Of a DNA stretch of 64,000 nt, positions 7,021 through 16,578 are shown one piece after another. Position numbers and translations under genes: made by a program. Each line of letters starts with the position of its first letter. Within the stretch, counting starts at the first letter, position 1. The notes below the pieces were generated by a model. It was not told the DNA's origin. It saw nothing but the letters and a program-made list of their open reading frames with translations, and did not search any database. The stretch is from Gallibacterium melopsittaci. Lineage in GTDB: Bacteria > Pseudomonadota > Gammaproteobacteria > Enterobacterales > Pasteurellaceae. Location of the stretch: the NCBI RefSeq assembly GCF_042433085.1, contig NZ_JBHLWA010000013.1, forward strand, positions 71,489 to 135,488, read 5' to 3'.

Positions 7021-10000
7021 ATGTCAAAAACAATCATTTTAAATATTAATAACAGCAAAGAAACCATTCAGACCTTAAAATTAGAAAAAGGTCAATTAAT
7101 TAAAATCAAAGCACAAGCTAAAGTACATTATCAATTCACTGATGAAGAAACACAATTTGCCCCAGAAAATATTATGACGAAGCGAGTTGGTGATGACTTA
7201 GTTATTGCATTTGAAGGGAGTGATATTGAGCAACCAGACTTGATAATTGAAGATTATTATAATCAAGAAAATAATGATTGCTTATTGGTTGGTCAATATG
7301 AAAATGGTCAAATTTATCCTTATGTTCCTGAAAGTACATTACAAACAGATGCCGTTACATTATTAGCCGATGGGAATAGTGCAGGACAAGCATTGGGAGG
7401 AGATCCAATTAGTAATCTATGGGCATTTTCACCTTGGTGGTTATTAGCTTTATTGCCTCTCGCCGCAGGGATACAAGTTAATCATAGCGATTCAGGGGTT
7501 GCGATTAATGTTACGGTTGTTGTTCCTAATCCAACTAAAAATAATACTCCTGAAATTACGGGAGAAACGAATGCACCTGAAGGTTCAACAGTTACTATTA
7601 CCATAACGGATAGTGAAGGTAATACCCAAACAGTAACCACTACTGTTAATCCTGATGGCTCTTATAATGTAGAAGTGCCAAATGAATTACCAGAGGGTAA
7701 CTTTAATGTTGTTGTTGAGGTAACAACACCTGATGGTAACTCAGGTAAAACCAACGGGAATGGTGAAATTGATACTACTCCACCAACAGTTGATGCCACT
7801 GAAATTGCTAATGATAAACAAGTAGGGCAAGATACAGGGGACACTGATAACTATTCTTATGTGAACAAACAAGAGAAAGCAAACGGGTTTACAATCAGTG
7901 GTAACACGGCGGAAGATACTAAAACCGTTGTAGTTGAAATCTTAAAAGAAGATGGAACGACAACAGGTACAAGCTATACTGCCACTGTTGATAATGGAAC
8001 TTGGACAGCCAATGTGCCAGCGAATGCGAGTTGGACAGACAATGACGGCACATATCAAGTTAAAGTAACCGCAACTGATAAAGCAGGTAATACCAATACC
8101 GATATTGATTTAACGGTTGTTGATACAACGCCTCCAACCGTTACTGTTGATGCACCAGATATCACTACTAATAAAACCCCTACGATTAAAGGTAATGTAA
8201 CGGATGTGCCAGAGGGAACAACGGTCACCGTGATTGTTACAGATAAAGATGGTAATACTCAAACCGTAACGACTAAAACAGATGAAAATGGCGACTATAG
8301 TATTGAAGTACCTAATTCGCTACCTGAAGGTAACTATGATGTAGAGGTTGAAGTAGAAGATCCAGCAGGTAATAAAGGTGTGGATAAAGACGGCAATAAA
8401 CCGCAAGATAAAGGTAATGAAGTTGTAAAAACGAATGTTACGCTTGATCCAATTACACCAGATGATGTTATCAATAAAGAAGAATCTCAACAAGATATTC
8501 CAATCTCAGGTAAAGTAACAGGTGAATTTACTGAGGGTGATAAAGTAACGGTAACGGTGAATAATAAACCATTTACAACTACAGTCGAGAAAGACGGTAG
8601 CTTTACTGTTAATGTGCCAGGTAAAGATTTAGCTGAGGCAGACCAACCTAAAGTTACTGCTACAGTAGAGGTAACAGATAAAACAGGTTCGAAAATTCCA
8701 GTAGAAACGGATCGTGATTATGCTGTAGATACGACGCCACCAGACATAACGGTTAATGTACCTTCAACAACCAAGGATACAACGCCAGAAATTACTGGTA
8801 CAACAGATGCACCAGCGGGATCAACTATAACTGTAACGATCACAGATAAAGATAATAATACTCAAACAGTAACGACTACGGTTAACCCTGATGGCTCTTA
8901 TAGTGTAGAAGTGCCAAAAGAATTACCAGAGGGTAACTATAATGTTACCGTTGAGGTTACAGATCCAGCTGGTAACACAGGAACAAATAATGGTAATGGT
9001 GAAATTGATCTCACACCACCAAACATAACGGTTAATGTACCTTCAACAACCAAGGATACAACGCCAGAAATTACTGGTACAACAGATGCACCAGCGGGAT
9101 CAACTATAACTGTAACGATTACAGATAAAGATAATAATACTCAAACAGTAACCACCACAGTTAACCCTGATGGCTCTTATAGTGTAGAAGTGCCAAATGA
9201 ATTACCAGAGGGCAACTATAATGTTACCGTTGAGGTTACAGATCCAGCTGGAAACACAGGAACAAATAATGGTAATGGTGAAATCGATCTCACACCACCA
9301 AACATAACGGTTAATGTACCTTCAACAACCAAGGATACAACGCCAGAAATTATTGGTACAACAGACGCACCAGCGGGATCAACTATAACTGTAACGATTA
9401 CAGATAAAGATAATAATACTCAAACAGTAACCACCACAGTTAACCCTGATGGCTCTTATAGTGTAGAAGTGCCAAATGAATTACCAGAGGGCAACTATAA
9501 TGTTACCGTTGAGGTTACAGATCCAGCCGGTAACACAGGAACAGATAATGGTAATGGTGAAATCGATCTCACGCCACCAACAGTTGATACCACTGAAATT
9601 GCTAATGATAAACAAGTAGGGCAAGATACAGGGGACACGGATAACTATTCTTATGTGAATAAACAAGAGAAAGCAGACGGGTTTACAATCAGTGGTAACA
9701 CGGCGGAAGATACTGAAACCGTTGTAGTTGAAATCTTAAAAGAAGATGGAACTACAACAGGCACAAGCTATACGGCTACTGTTGAGAATGGAAGTTGGAC
9801 TGCCAAGGTGCTAGCTGATGAAGACTGGGTAAAAGATGGTACATACCAAGTTAAAGTAACCGCAACTGATAAGGCAGGTAATACCAATACAGACATTGAT
9901 TTAACGGTTGTTGATACAACACCACCAAATAGCTCAACCACAAACATTACTATTACAACCATTGGCGGTGATGATGTCATCAACAAAGAAGAGGCTGGTT

Positions 10001-13000
10001 CACCAAAAGTGCCAGTGGTTGGTAAAGTAACAGGTGAGTTTAAAGAGGGCGATACAGTAACAGTTACGGTTAATGGCAATCCATATACAGATACAGTCGA
10101 TAAAGACGGTAACTTTACTATTAATGTTCCAGGTAAAGAATTGGTAGAAGATAATGATAAGACCATTGAAATAAGCATTACGACGACCGATGATGCAGGA
10201 AATACGGCTACTGTAGAAGGCACACCGAAAACTTATACAGTTGATACCAGTGTAACGATTGATATCAATCATATTGCAGGTGAAGACCAAGGCGATACGG
10301 ATAAAGACGGCTATGCTACAATCAATATCAAAGATAAAGCAGAGGGTTTCAAGGTATCAGGTACAACAGATGCGGAAGATGGTCAAAAAGTAACAGTTAC
10401 TGTAAAAGATTCTACTGGCTCAACTGTGGCAACTTACACAGAGGCAGCTACAGTGGCTGGAGGAAATTGGTCAATGCAAGTTCCAGCTAATGAGGATTGG
10501 ATTACAGACAAAACCGTTTACACCTTTACAGCGAAAATAACAGACAAAGCAGGGAATACAACGGAAGATCCAGATAAGACAGCAGAAACTGACTTAACGG
10601 CACCAAGTAATGATACGACCACCATTACTTTAAACCCTATTACACCAGATAATATTATTAATCAGGAAGAGTCAGGTAAAGAGATCCCAGTATCAGGAAA
10701 AGTAACAGGTGAGTTTAATAAGGGCGATACGGTAACTGTAACGGTTAATAACAACCCATATACAGGTAAAGTAGATGAAGAGGGTAACTTTAGTATCAAG
10801 GTTCCAGGTCAAGAGTTATCAGGCGCAGAGCCACCGAAAGTAACAGCGACAATTGAAGTTACAGACAAAGCAGGTAATCCGGGTAAAGCGACAACAGAAA
10901 AAGATTATGACGTGGATATTACACCTCCTACAGTTGATGTAACTCATATTGCTGGAGATGAGCAAGTAGGAGCGGATAGCGGTAATGAAGATAACTATTC
11001 ATATGTGAACAGTACTGAAAAAGCAACTGGGTTTGAAATTAAAGGCTCTACTGATGCTACAGATGTATCGAGTGTTATTGTTGAAATTCGCACACAGAAT
11101 GGCGATAAAATCGGTGATGGCGTAACCTATACGGCAACAGTTGAAAATGGAACTTGGACAGCCAATGTGCCAGCTGATGCAGATTGGGTAAAAGATGGTA
11201 CATACCAAGTTATCGCAACAGCAACTGATAAGGTAGGTAATACCAATACCGATATTGATTTAACAGTGGTAGATCTCACTCCACCAAATAGTGATACTAC
11301 TCAAGTAACCATTACCACAGTAGGCTATGATGATGTCATCAACAAAGAAGAGGCAGATTCACCAGAAGTGCCAGTGGTTGGTAAAGTAACAGGTGAATTT
11401 ACTGAGGGTGATACAGTAACAGTAACGGTTAATAACAATCCATATACAGGTAAAGTCGATAAAGACGGTAACTTTACAATTAAAGTACCAGGTTCAGCAT
11501 TAGATAATGACAGCGATAAACAAATTGAAGTGGAAGTTGAAGCTAGCGATAAAGCAGGTAATAAAGGTAAAGTACCTGGTTCGCCAAAAACCTATACGGT
11601 TGATAAAGACGTATCGATAGATATTAATCACATTGCTGGAGAAGACCAGAATGGTGCAGATGCTGATGGTTATGCAACGATTAATAATACTGATAAAGAG
11701 AAAGGCTTTAAAGTATCAGGAACAACGGATGCAGAGCAAGGTCAAACTGTTACAGTAACCGTTTCAAACGGCACAAACGAGGTGGCACGTTACACAGCGA
11801 CAGTTGAAGAGGCTGGTAAATGGTCAGTGAATGTTCCAGCTAATGAAACTTGGATTACTGATAAAACAGTTTATACCTTTACAGCTAAAGTAACGGATAA
11901 AGCGGGTAATACAGCAGAAGATCCTGATAAAACAGCAGAAACTAATTTAACCCTACCAAATGTAACCGTAACAGTGAATAAAATTACGGATGATAATGTG
12001 GTAAATAAAACTGAAAGTGAAGATAACATTACGATTACAGGTAAAGTCACTAGTCCAGATGTGAAAGTTGGGGACAAAGTGGTGGTAACTGTTGACGGTA
12101 ATAAACATGAAACCAGCGTTAAGAAGGTTACTGATGGTCAAGGAGAGTTTGAGGTTACGGTATCAGGTAGTGAGCTGAAAAATGCTTCTACACCAAAAGT
12201 TACAGCGACAGCAACGGTAACCAATACAGCGGGTAATGAAGGCACAGGTAGCGGAGAACAATCTTATACCGTGGATACAACGGCAACGATTGATATTACT
12301 CATATTGCAGGTGAAGACCAAGGCGATACGGATAAAGACGGCTATGCCACAATCAATATCAAAGATAAAGCAGATGGTTTTAAAGTATCGGGTACAACAG
12401 ATGCTGAAGATGGTCAAAAAGTAACAGTTACTGTAAAAGATTCTGGTGGCTCAACTGTGGCAACTTACACGGATATAGCTACAGTGTCAGGAGGAAGTTG
12501 GTCAATGCAAGTTCCAGCTGGCCAAGAATGGATCAAAGATCAAGCGGTCTATACCTTTACAGCGACTGTAACAGATACAGCAGGTAACACAGCAGAAGAT
12601 TCAGATAGCACTGCGGCAACAGATTTAACGCCTCCAACAGTGAGCGTAATGGTTGATAATGTTACTGAAGATAATGTTGTGAATAAAACGGAAAGTAGCG
12701 GTAAAGTTACCATTACAGGTAAAGTAAATAGTCCTGATGTTAAAGTGGGCGATGATGTTACAGTAACCGTTAACGGTAAAGGATACCCAGCTAAGGTTAC
12801 TAGCGTAAGCAATAACGAGGGTAACTTCAGTGTTGAAGTTGATGGTAGCGAATTGGCTAGTGCAAACCCTCAAACGGTAACAGCAACGGCAACCGTTACT
12901 GATCCATCAGGTAACCCTGCAACAGGTACAGGAACGAAAAATTATACTGTTGATACCACAGCTCCAGTGATTGATATTAATCAGATTGCAGGAGAACTCC

Positions 13001-15861
13001 AATCTGGTGATGATCAAGGCGATGATGATAGTTATGCTTATATTAACAGCTCAGATAAAGCTAGTGGCTTTACTATCTCAGGAACGACTGATGCTGAAAA
13101 TGATCAGACAGTGAGTATCAAGGTGTATAACACAGATGATGCTAGCAACCCTGTTGCAACCTATGAAGCAAAAGTAGCTAATGGAGCTTGGACTGCCAAT
13201 GTGCCAGCTAATGAGGCATGGATTGAAGATGGCAAAACCTACAATTTTACTGCGACAGTAAGTGATAAAGTTGGTAATGAAGGGCGTGATACGGATAAAG
13301 TAAACGCAGATCTCACTAAACCAGCGGTTGATGTCAACCATATTGCTGGTGATGATCAGCCTAGTACAGGCGATACAGGAAATACTGATAAATATTCCTA
13401 TGTGAATAAAGCAGAAAAAGAAGCAGGCTTTACCATTAAAGGCTCTACTGAAACTGGTGTTGAAAACGTTATCGTTGAGATTTTGAAAGAAAATGGTGAT
13501 CAAATTGGTAATGGCGTAAGTTATACTGCCCCTGTGAAGAACGGTACTTGGACTGTCGATGTTCCAGCCAATGCAACTTGGGCAACGGATGGTACATATC
13601 AAGTTAAAGCAACAGCGACAGATAAAGCAGGTAATACCAATACTGATATTGACTTAACCGTAGTAGATACCACGGCACCAACTATTAGTATTACTGTACC
13701 AGCAACGAGCAAAACACCAAAACCAACCATTACAGGAACAGTAACAGGTGTTGAGCCAGGAACAGAGGTTACCGTAACCATTACTTACAACAATGGTTCT
13801 ACACAAACTGTAACAACGACAACAGATAGTAGTGGCAATTATAGCGTTGTGCCTGATAGCAACTTACCATCTGGAGATTACACAGCAACTGCTAAAGTAA
13901 AAGATCCAGCCGGTAATGAAGCAAATAGTAATAGTGGTACAGGTAATGTTGATTTAACGGCTAAAATTGATATTACTGAAATTGCTGGCGAAACCCAATC
14001 AGAAGCTGCATTTACTGATAATAGCGATACAAACCAATATGCTTCTATCAGTGATTCAGACAATGCAAATGGTTTTGCTGTAAAAGGTAAAACTGATGTT
14101 GGAGCAGGTCAAACAGTAACCTTAGAAGTTATTGAACAAGCGAAGAGTGGATTATCAGTTCAGGCTGATGGAACTTATGCCCCAACACGTGTTGTGAAAA
14201 CTTACACTACAACAACAGATACTAATGGTGATTGGACAATCAATCTTGATAAAAACTTTGGTTTCTCTCAAGGTAGAACATATCAATTCAAAGCAACGGT
14301 TACTAGTGAATATGGAGCAACAGCTACGGATATAGATGTAGTAACAACAGCTATGACAGCTACGGTTGATATCACAACAATTAACGGTTATTCTCAAAAT
14401 CCTATAGGCACTGATGCAAATGATTATGCAATTATTGATAGTAATGCTAAATATGAAGGCTTGACAATATCAGGAACCTCAACCAATGCAGCGGGGCGTT
14501 ATGTGTCTATTAGTATTGATGGTAAAACCTTTGGTACCTACGGAATCAGTAATGTTATTCAAAATGATGGAAATTGGACGATTACCATTCCAGGGATTAA
14601 AGATTTAACAGGGCGTAACTCCCTTGATGAATTGGATATCGGTATAGCCCACGATGTAACAGCAACAATTGTTGATTTGAAAAATAATGGAGTAGCAATT
14701 ACAGATACAGATAAAACAAGGCCTGTTGAACCAATTATTCGTTTAACCCGTTTATCAACTAACCTTAATGAAAGCGGAGGCCCAAATCATAAAGGAGGGT
14801 ATTCTCACGGGAATGATAATGCTTATCCTGGAGATAGTAATGTATATAATGGGCAACTGCAAACTTATCAAGCAGGTAGTGCTAATAAATCCAGTGATAA
14901 TGATGATGTGATTTATGTAGAAAAAACTACAGATAATGGTAAAAGCAATGAGGGCAATTTTATTACAATAAATTTAGGTAGTGGTAATGACTATTTCTCG
15001 ACATCAGCATTTTCGCCTGTTGACGTGAAATTCTTCGATGCAGGTAAATCCGATCTTACGGGTAATGTAGGAGTTGTTATCAACGGAGGCAGTGGAAATG
15101 ATGTTATTGATGTTTATAACAAAAATTCGGCTATTATGCAAAATACTTATGTAGGTATGGGGCCTGGCAATGACATTATTACTGCTTATAACCAAGGTTT
15201 AACCACTGAGAATTATATTGATATGGCTGATGGCAACGATGCTATTTATACCACTCGTATAGGTAGTTCTAATAGAATTCATATGGGGGCAGGAGATGAT
15301 TTACTCGTTATTTATGGTGACCTTAAAGCAGGCCCGAGTTCTACCCAACTAGATACTAGCTTATCCTCTGCTTCAAATACAATTATTGACTTTGGATCTG
15401 GTACGGATGTATTACGTATTGCTTCAAACTCAACCTTTTCAGATGGAGGTTCAGCAGTAATTGCTATGCAAAATCTTAAAAATTTAGAATTTTTAAATTT
15501 AAATGGTACAGCTAATCAGGTATCTTTTTATAACTATCTTAACCAAAATAAAGGATCGCAGGATTTAGTGATTTATGGTACAGATGGTGCAAAATACCTA
15601 AATTCAGATGGGGCATTGGTTCAATCAAGTAATCAGATTTTGGGCTTAGATAAATCAACTAAGAGTAGCACGACCACAACCTTTACTTTGCCAGAGAACG
15701 GAAAAGTATTGATGAAAGATTTGATATTAGATACAGACAATAACAATGAGTTATTGGGAGTAAAAGAGACGACTATAACTCAAGTAGATGCTTATCGATA
15801 TCAAACTATTGATGGTGTAACTGTGTATGTAGATAAAAACTTAATTGGTATTATTGCATAA
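7021..15861 (+). CDS. Giant repetitive RTX/Bap-type type I-secreted adhesin
   Basis: A 2946-residue surface protein. Residues 1-130 resemble the N-terminal module of Bap/BapA-type adhesins and are followed by a hydrophobic Trp-rich segment (LWAFSPWWLLALLPLAAGI, 133-151) that probably holds the protein in the exporter or outer membrane. From about 165 to 2600 there are some 25 Ig-like beta-sandwich repeats of several alternating types, with recurring TVTITDKDGNTQ, TDKAGNT and DTTPP linkers. Three units are nearly identical at DNA level. Residues about 2651-2800 hold degenerate RTX calcium-binding repeats (LGSGNDYF, GGSGNDVID, MGPGNDIIT, MGAGDDLL, FGSGTDVL). The last ~60 residues are the likely uncleaved C-terminal secretion signal. 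I see only one Cys (Cys87); the protein is acidic and rich in Thr and Asp. The dedicated exporter genes lie downstream, after a terminator and an IS scar. The adhesin/biofilm role is inferred from family. Confidence 0.9.
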   Translation: MSKTIILNINNSKETIQTLKLEKGQLIKIKAQAKVHYQFTDEETQFAPENIMTKRVGDDLVIAFEGSDIEQPDLIIEDYYNQENNDCLLVGQYENGQIYPYVPESTLQTDAVTLLADGNSAGQALGGDPISNLWAFSPWWLLALLPLAAGIQVNHSDSGVAINVTVVVPNPTKNNTPEITGETNAPEGSTVTITITDSEGNTQTVTTTVNPDGSYNVEVPNELPEGNFNVVVEVTTPDGNSGKTNGNGEIDTTPPTVDATEIANDKQVGQDTGDTDNYSYVNKQEKANGFTISGNTAEDTKTVVVEILKEDGTTTGTSYTATVDNGTWTANVPANASWTDNDGTYQVKVTATDKAGNTNTDIDLTVVDTTPPTVTVDAPDITTNKTPTIKGNVTDVPEGTTVTVIVTDKDGNTQTVTTKTDENGDYSIEVPNSLPEGNYDVEVEVEDPAGNKGVDKDGNKPQDKGNEVVKTNVTLDPITPDDVINKEESQQDIPISGKVTGEFTEGDKVTVTVNNKPFTTTVEKDGSFTVNVPGKDLAEADQPKVTATVEVTDKTGSKIPVETDRDYAVDTTPPDITVNVPSTTKDTTPEITGTTDAPAGSTITVTITDKDNNTQTVTTTVNPDGSYSVEVPKELPEGNYNVTVEVTDPAGNTGTNNGNGEIDLTPPNITVNVPSTTKDTTPEITGTTDAPAGSTITVTITDKDNNTQTVTTTVNPDGSYSVEVPNELPEGNYNVTVEVTDPAGNTGTNNGNGEIDLTPPNITVNVPSTTKDTTPEIIGTTDAPAGSTITVTITDKDNNTQTVTTTVNPDGSYSVEVPNELPEGNYNVTVEVTDPAGNTGTDNGNGEIDLTPPTVDTTEIANDKQVGQDTGDTDNYSYVNKQEKADGFTISGNTAEDTETVVVEILKEDGTTTGTSYTATVENGSWTAKVLADEDWVKDGTYQVKVTATDKAGNTNTDIDLTVVDTTPPNSSTTNITITTIGGDDVINKEEAGSPKVPVVGKVTGEFKEGDTVTVTVNGNPYTDTVDKDGNFTINVPGKELVEDNDKTIEISITTTDDAGNTATVEGTPKTYTVDTSVTIDINHIAGEDQGDTDKDGYATINIKDKAEGFKVSGTTDAEDGQKVTVTVKDSTGSTVATYTEAATVAGGNWSMQVPANEDWITDKTVYTFTAKITDKAGNTTEDPDKTAETDLTAPSNDTTTITLNPITPDNIINQEESGKEIPVSGKVTGEFNKGDTVTVTVNNNPYTGKVDEEGNFSIKVPGQELSGAEPPKVTATIEVTDKAGNPGKATTEKDYDVDITPPTVDVTHIAGDEQVGADSGNEDNYSYVNSTEKATGFEIKGSTDATDVSSVIVEIRTQNGDKIGDGVTYTATVENGTWTANVPADADWVKDGTYQVIATATDKVGNTNTDIDLTVVDLTPPNSDTTQVTITTVGYDDVINKEEADSPEVPVVGKVTGEFTEGDTVTVTVNNNPYTGKVDKDGNFTIKVPGSALDNDSDKQIEVEVEASDKAGNKGKVPGSPKTYTVDKDVSIDINHIAGEDQNGADADGYATINNTDKEKGFKVSGTTDAEQGQTVTVTVSNGTNEVARYTATVEEAGKWSVNVPANETWITDKTVYTFTAKVTDKAGNTAEDPDKTAETNLTLPNVTVTVNKITDDNVVNKTESEDNITITGKVTSPDVKVGDKVVVTVDGNKHETSVKKVTDGQGEFEVTVSGSELKNASTPKVTATATVTNTAGNEGTGSGEQSYTVDTTATIDITHIAGEDQGDTDKDGYATINIKDKADGFKVSGTTDAEDGQKVTVTVKDSGGSTVATYTDIATVSGGSWSMQVPAGQEWIKDQAVYTFTATVTDTAGNTAEDSDSTAATDLTPPTVSVMVDNVTEDNVVNKTESSGKVTITGKVNSPDVKVGDDVTVTVNGKGYPAKVTSVSNNEGNFSVEVDGSELASANPQTVTATATVTDPSGNPATGTGTKNYTVDTTAPVIDINQIAGELQSGDDQGDDDSYAYINSSDKASGFTISGTTDAENDQTVSIKVYNTDDASNPVATYEAKVANGAWTANVPANEAWIEDGKTYNFTATVSDKVGNEGRDTDKVNADLTKPAVDVNHIAGDDQPSTGDTGNTDKYSYVNKAEKEAGFTIKGSTETGVENVIVEILKENGDQIGNGVSYTAPVKNGTWTVDVPANATWATDGTYQVKATATDKAGNTNTDIDLTVVDTTAPTISITVPATSKTPKPTITGTVTGVEPGTEVTVTITYNNGSTQTVTTTTDSSGNYSVVPDSNLPSGDYTATAKVKDPAGNEANSNSGTGNVDLTAKIDITEIAGETQSEAAFTDNSDTNQYASISDSDNANGFAVKGKTDVGAGQTVTLEVIEQAKSGLSVQADGTYAPTRVVKTYTTTTDTNGDWTINLDKNFGFSQGRTYQFKATVTSEYGATATDIDVVTTAMTATVDITTINGYSQNPIGTDANDYAIIDSNAKYEGLTISGTSTNAAGRYVSISIDGKTFGTYGISNVIQNDGNWTITIPGIKDLTGRNSLDELDIGIAHDVTATIVDLKNNGVAITDTDKTRPVEPIIRLTRLSTNLNESGGPNHKGGYSHGNDNAYPGDSNVYNGQLQTYQAGSANKSSDNDDVIYVEKTTDNGKSNEGNFITINLGSGNDYFSTSAFSPVDVKFFDAGKSDLTGNVGVVINGGSGNDVIDVYNKNSAIMQNTYVGMGPGNDIITAYNQGLTTENYIDMADGNDAIYTTRIGSSNRIHMGAGDDLLVIYGDLKAGPSSTQLDTSLSSASNTIIDFGSGTDVLRIASNSTFSDGGSAVIAMQNLKNLEFLNLNGTANQVSFYNYLNQNKGSQDLVIYGTDGAKYLNSDGALVQSSNQILGLDKSTKSSTTTTFTLPENGKVLMKDLILDTDNNNELLGVKETTITQVDAYRYQTIDGVTVYVDKNLIGIIA
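7786..8131 (+). repeat. Large intragenic repeat, copy 1
   Basis: About 345 bp encoding the Ig-like unit that begins TVDATEIANDKQVGQDTGDTD and ends at the VVDTT linker. It recurs almost unchanged at 9580-9922, about 1.79 kb downstream. Between copies there is mainly a short divergent patch and a 3-bp length difference near the AW/SW motif. It is a substrate for recombination that would delete or add about six Ig units in frame. Confidence 0.85.
8744..9580 (+). repeat. Three tandem 279-bp near-identical repeats
   Basis: Units start at 8744, 9023 and 9302 with a period of 279 bp (93 codons). Each begins with ACATAACGGTTAATGTACC and encodes one Ig-like domain (NVPSTTKDTTPEITGTTDAP onward). The three differ by only a handful of bases, for example Thr/Ile in the EITG/EIIG motif and Lys/Asn in the KELPEG/NELPEG motif, so the array is recent or homogenised. 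Gain or loss of a unit keeps the frame. Confidence 0.93.
9580..9922 (+). repeat. Large intragenic repeat, copy 2
   Basis: Second copy of the unit at 7786-8131, beginning TVDTTEIANDKQVGQDTGDTD. It directly follows the three 279-bp tandem units, so the segment between copies 1 and 2 behaves as one duplicated block. Confidence 0.85.
10255..10500 (+). repeat. Second intragenic repeat family, copy 1
   Basis: Encodes the unit with DINHIAGEDQGDTDKDGYAT and SGTTDAEDGQKVTVTVKDS. A near-identical DNA copy lies at about 12287-12530, offset 2031 bp. A more divergent relative (GEDQNGADADGYATIN) lies between them near 11635. Confidence 0.8.
12287..12530 (+). repeat. Second intragenic repeat family, copy 2
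   Basis: Near-identical copy of the unit at 10255-10500 (DITHIAGEDQGDTDKDGYAT here, against DINHIAGEDQ upstream). Its codons match copy 1 over long stretches, pointing to recent duplication or gene conversion within the adhesin gene. Confidence 0.8.
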
Positions 15862-15865
15862 GTTT

Positions 15866-15890
15866 AAACCCTCCGTTAGGAGGGTTTTTT
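15866..15890 (+). terminator. Strong terminator directly after the adhesin gene
   Basis: AAACCCTCC (15866-15874) pairs with GGAGGGTTT (15879-15887) around a GTTA loop and runs into TTTTTT. It begins 5 bp after the adhesin stop. It should end most transcription from the lipoprotein-adhesin unit, so the secretion genes downstream probably have their own promoter. Confidence 0.93.
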
Positions 15891-16010
15891 ATTTGAATGT
15901 AATTTATATTGTAGTAAATAATTTTGATCTGATTAAAAGCTCTGAATATTTACTGAGTAACGTTAGGATAGTTGATAACATAAAGGAGTTATAATTGATG
16001 ATAATTTATC

Positions 16011-16087
16011 ATTGCCTAATTTAATCTTATGACAGGAGATTGTTCACAATGCCAAGAGGAGTTAAATTAGGCAATAATAAAAAATAA
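16011..16087 (+). repeat. 14-bp inverted repeat spanning a mini-ORF
   Basis: ATTGCCTAATTTAA (16011-16024) and TTAAATTAGGCAAT (16062-16075) are perfect inverted copies 37 bp apart. Between and across them lies a 12-codon frame (16049-16087, MPRGVKLGNNKK) preceded by AGGAG at 16033-16037. The frame's own codons form the right arm. It may be an IS-related end, a small leader peptide or chance; I do not recognise the peptide. Confidence 0.4.
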
Positions 16088-16300
16088 GTTGAGATGGTTT
16101 GTGACGAAATCGACACAGCACATCTTGGTTATTTGGGGTCACAAGATACATTTTATGTTGGGAATATCAAAGGCGTGGGGAGAATTTACCAACAAATCTT
16201 TATTGACACTTATAGTAAAGTGGCGTTTGCCAAATTATATACAATAAAAACCGCTATGAAGAACACCAATAGCACATTACTTGATGGAAAGTGTATTTAG
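16088..16300 (+). pseudogene. IS481-type transposase fragment
   Basis: About 70 codons of an integrase-core transposase with DEIDTAHLGYLGSQDTFYVG, KGVGRIYQQIF and DTYSKVAFAKLY. These are hallmarks of IS481-family DDE transposases, including the first two catalytic Asp regions. A stop codon lies just before the fragment and another just after it, and the N-terminal HTH and the C-terminal part with the catalytic Glu are missing. It is a dead remnant inserted between the adhesin gene and its exporter genes. Confidence 0.8.
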
Positions 16301-16324
16301 GCGGAAAAGAATTTAAACTCAAAT

Positions 16325-16376
16325 TAATCTGACAGGCACGGTAATTTAAAACGGAGGACTGTCAGCTGTCAGATTA
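16325..16376. repeat. 11-bp inverted repeat after the IS481 fragment
   Basis: TAATCTGACAG (16325-16335) and CTGTCAGATTA (16366-16376) are perfect inverted copies with a 30-bp spacer, beginning about 25 bp after the transposase fragment. The proximity suggests abutted IS ends left by a deletion, or a hairpin. Confidence 0.5.
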
Positions 16377-16578
16377 GTCTTGATCTTCTACAATTAAAAC
16401 CCATCCTTTTCCAATATAGCTTCTTCCACAATGTTAAAATTTTGCAAAAAATAGAAATTACCTATTTTATCAATAGCTATTATCATAAGAATTTCTGTAA
16501 TTTTTACTATATAGTTAAGAATTTATTTTTATTAAGATGCTATAAAAATTAATATAAATACCTAAGTGGAGCATATAT

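Larger units (their letters stand above)
15891..16578. other. Scar region between adhesin and exporter genes
   Basis: Almost 700 bp without an intact gene. It holds a 14-bp inverted repeat flanking a 12-codon frame (16011-16087), an IS481-type transposase fragment (16088-16300) and an 11-bp inverted repeat (16325-16376). The last 200 bp are very AT-rich and probably hold the promoter of the TolC-type gene; a TATAAA-like element near 16540 is a candidate -10. Confidence 0.7.

Noticed and set aside
8744..9580. Tandem repeats considered as a CRISPR array or satellite
   Set aside because: The period is 279 bp with full coding continuity and no unique spacers; it is a protein-domain repeat.
9768..13602. 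Several long minus-strand frames (for example 9768-10223 and 13078-13602) inside the adhesin gene
   Set aside because: They are antisense shadows of a Thr/Val-rich repetitive coding sequence; their translations are low-complexity and lack starts with ribosome-binding sites.
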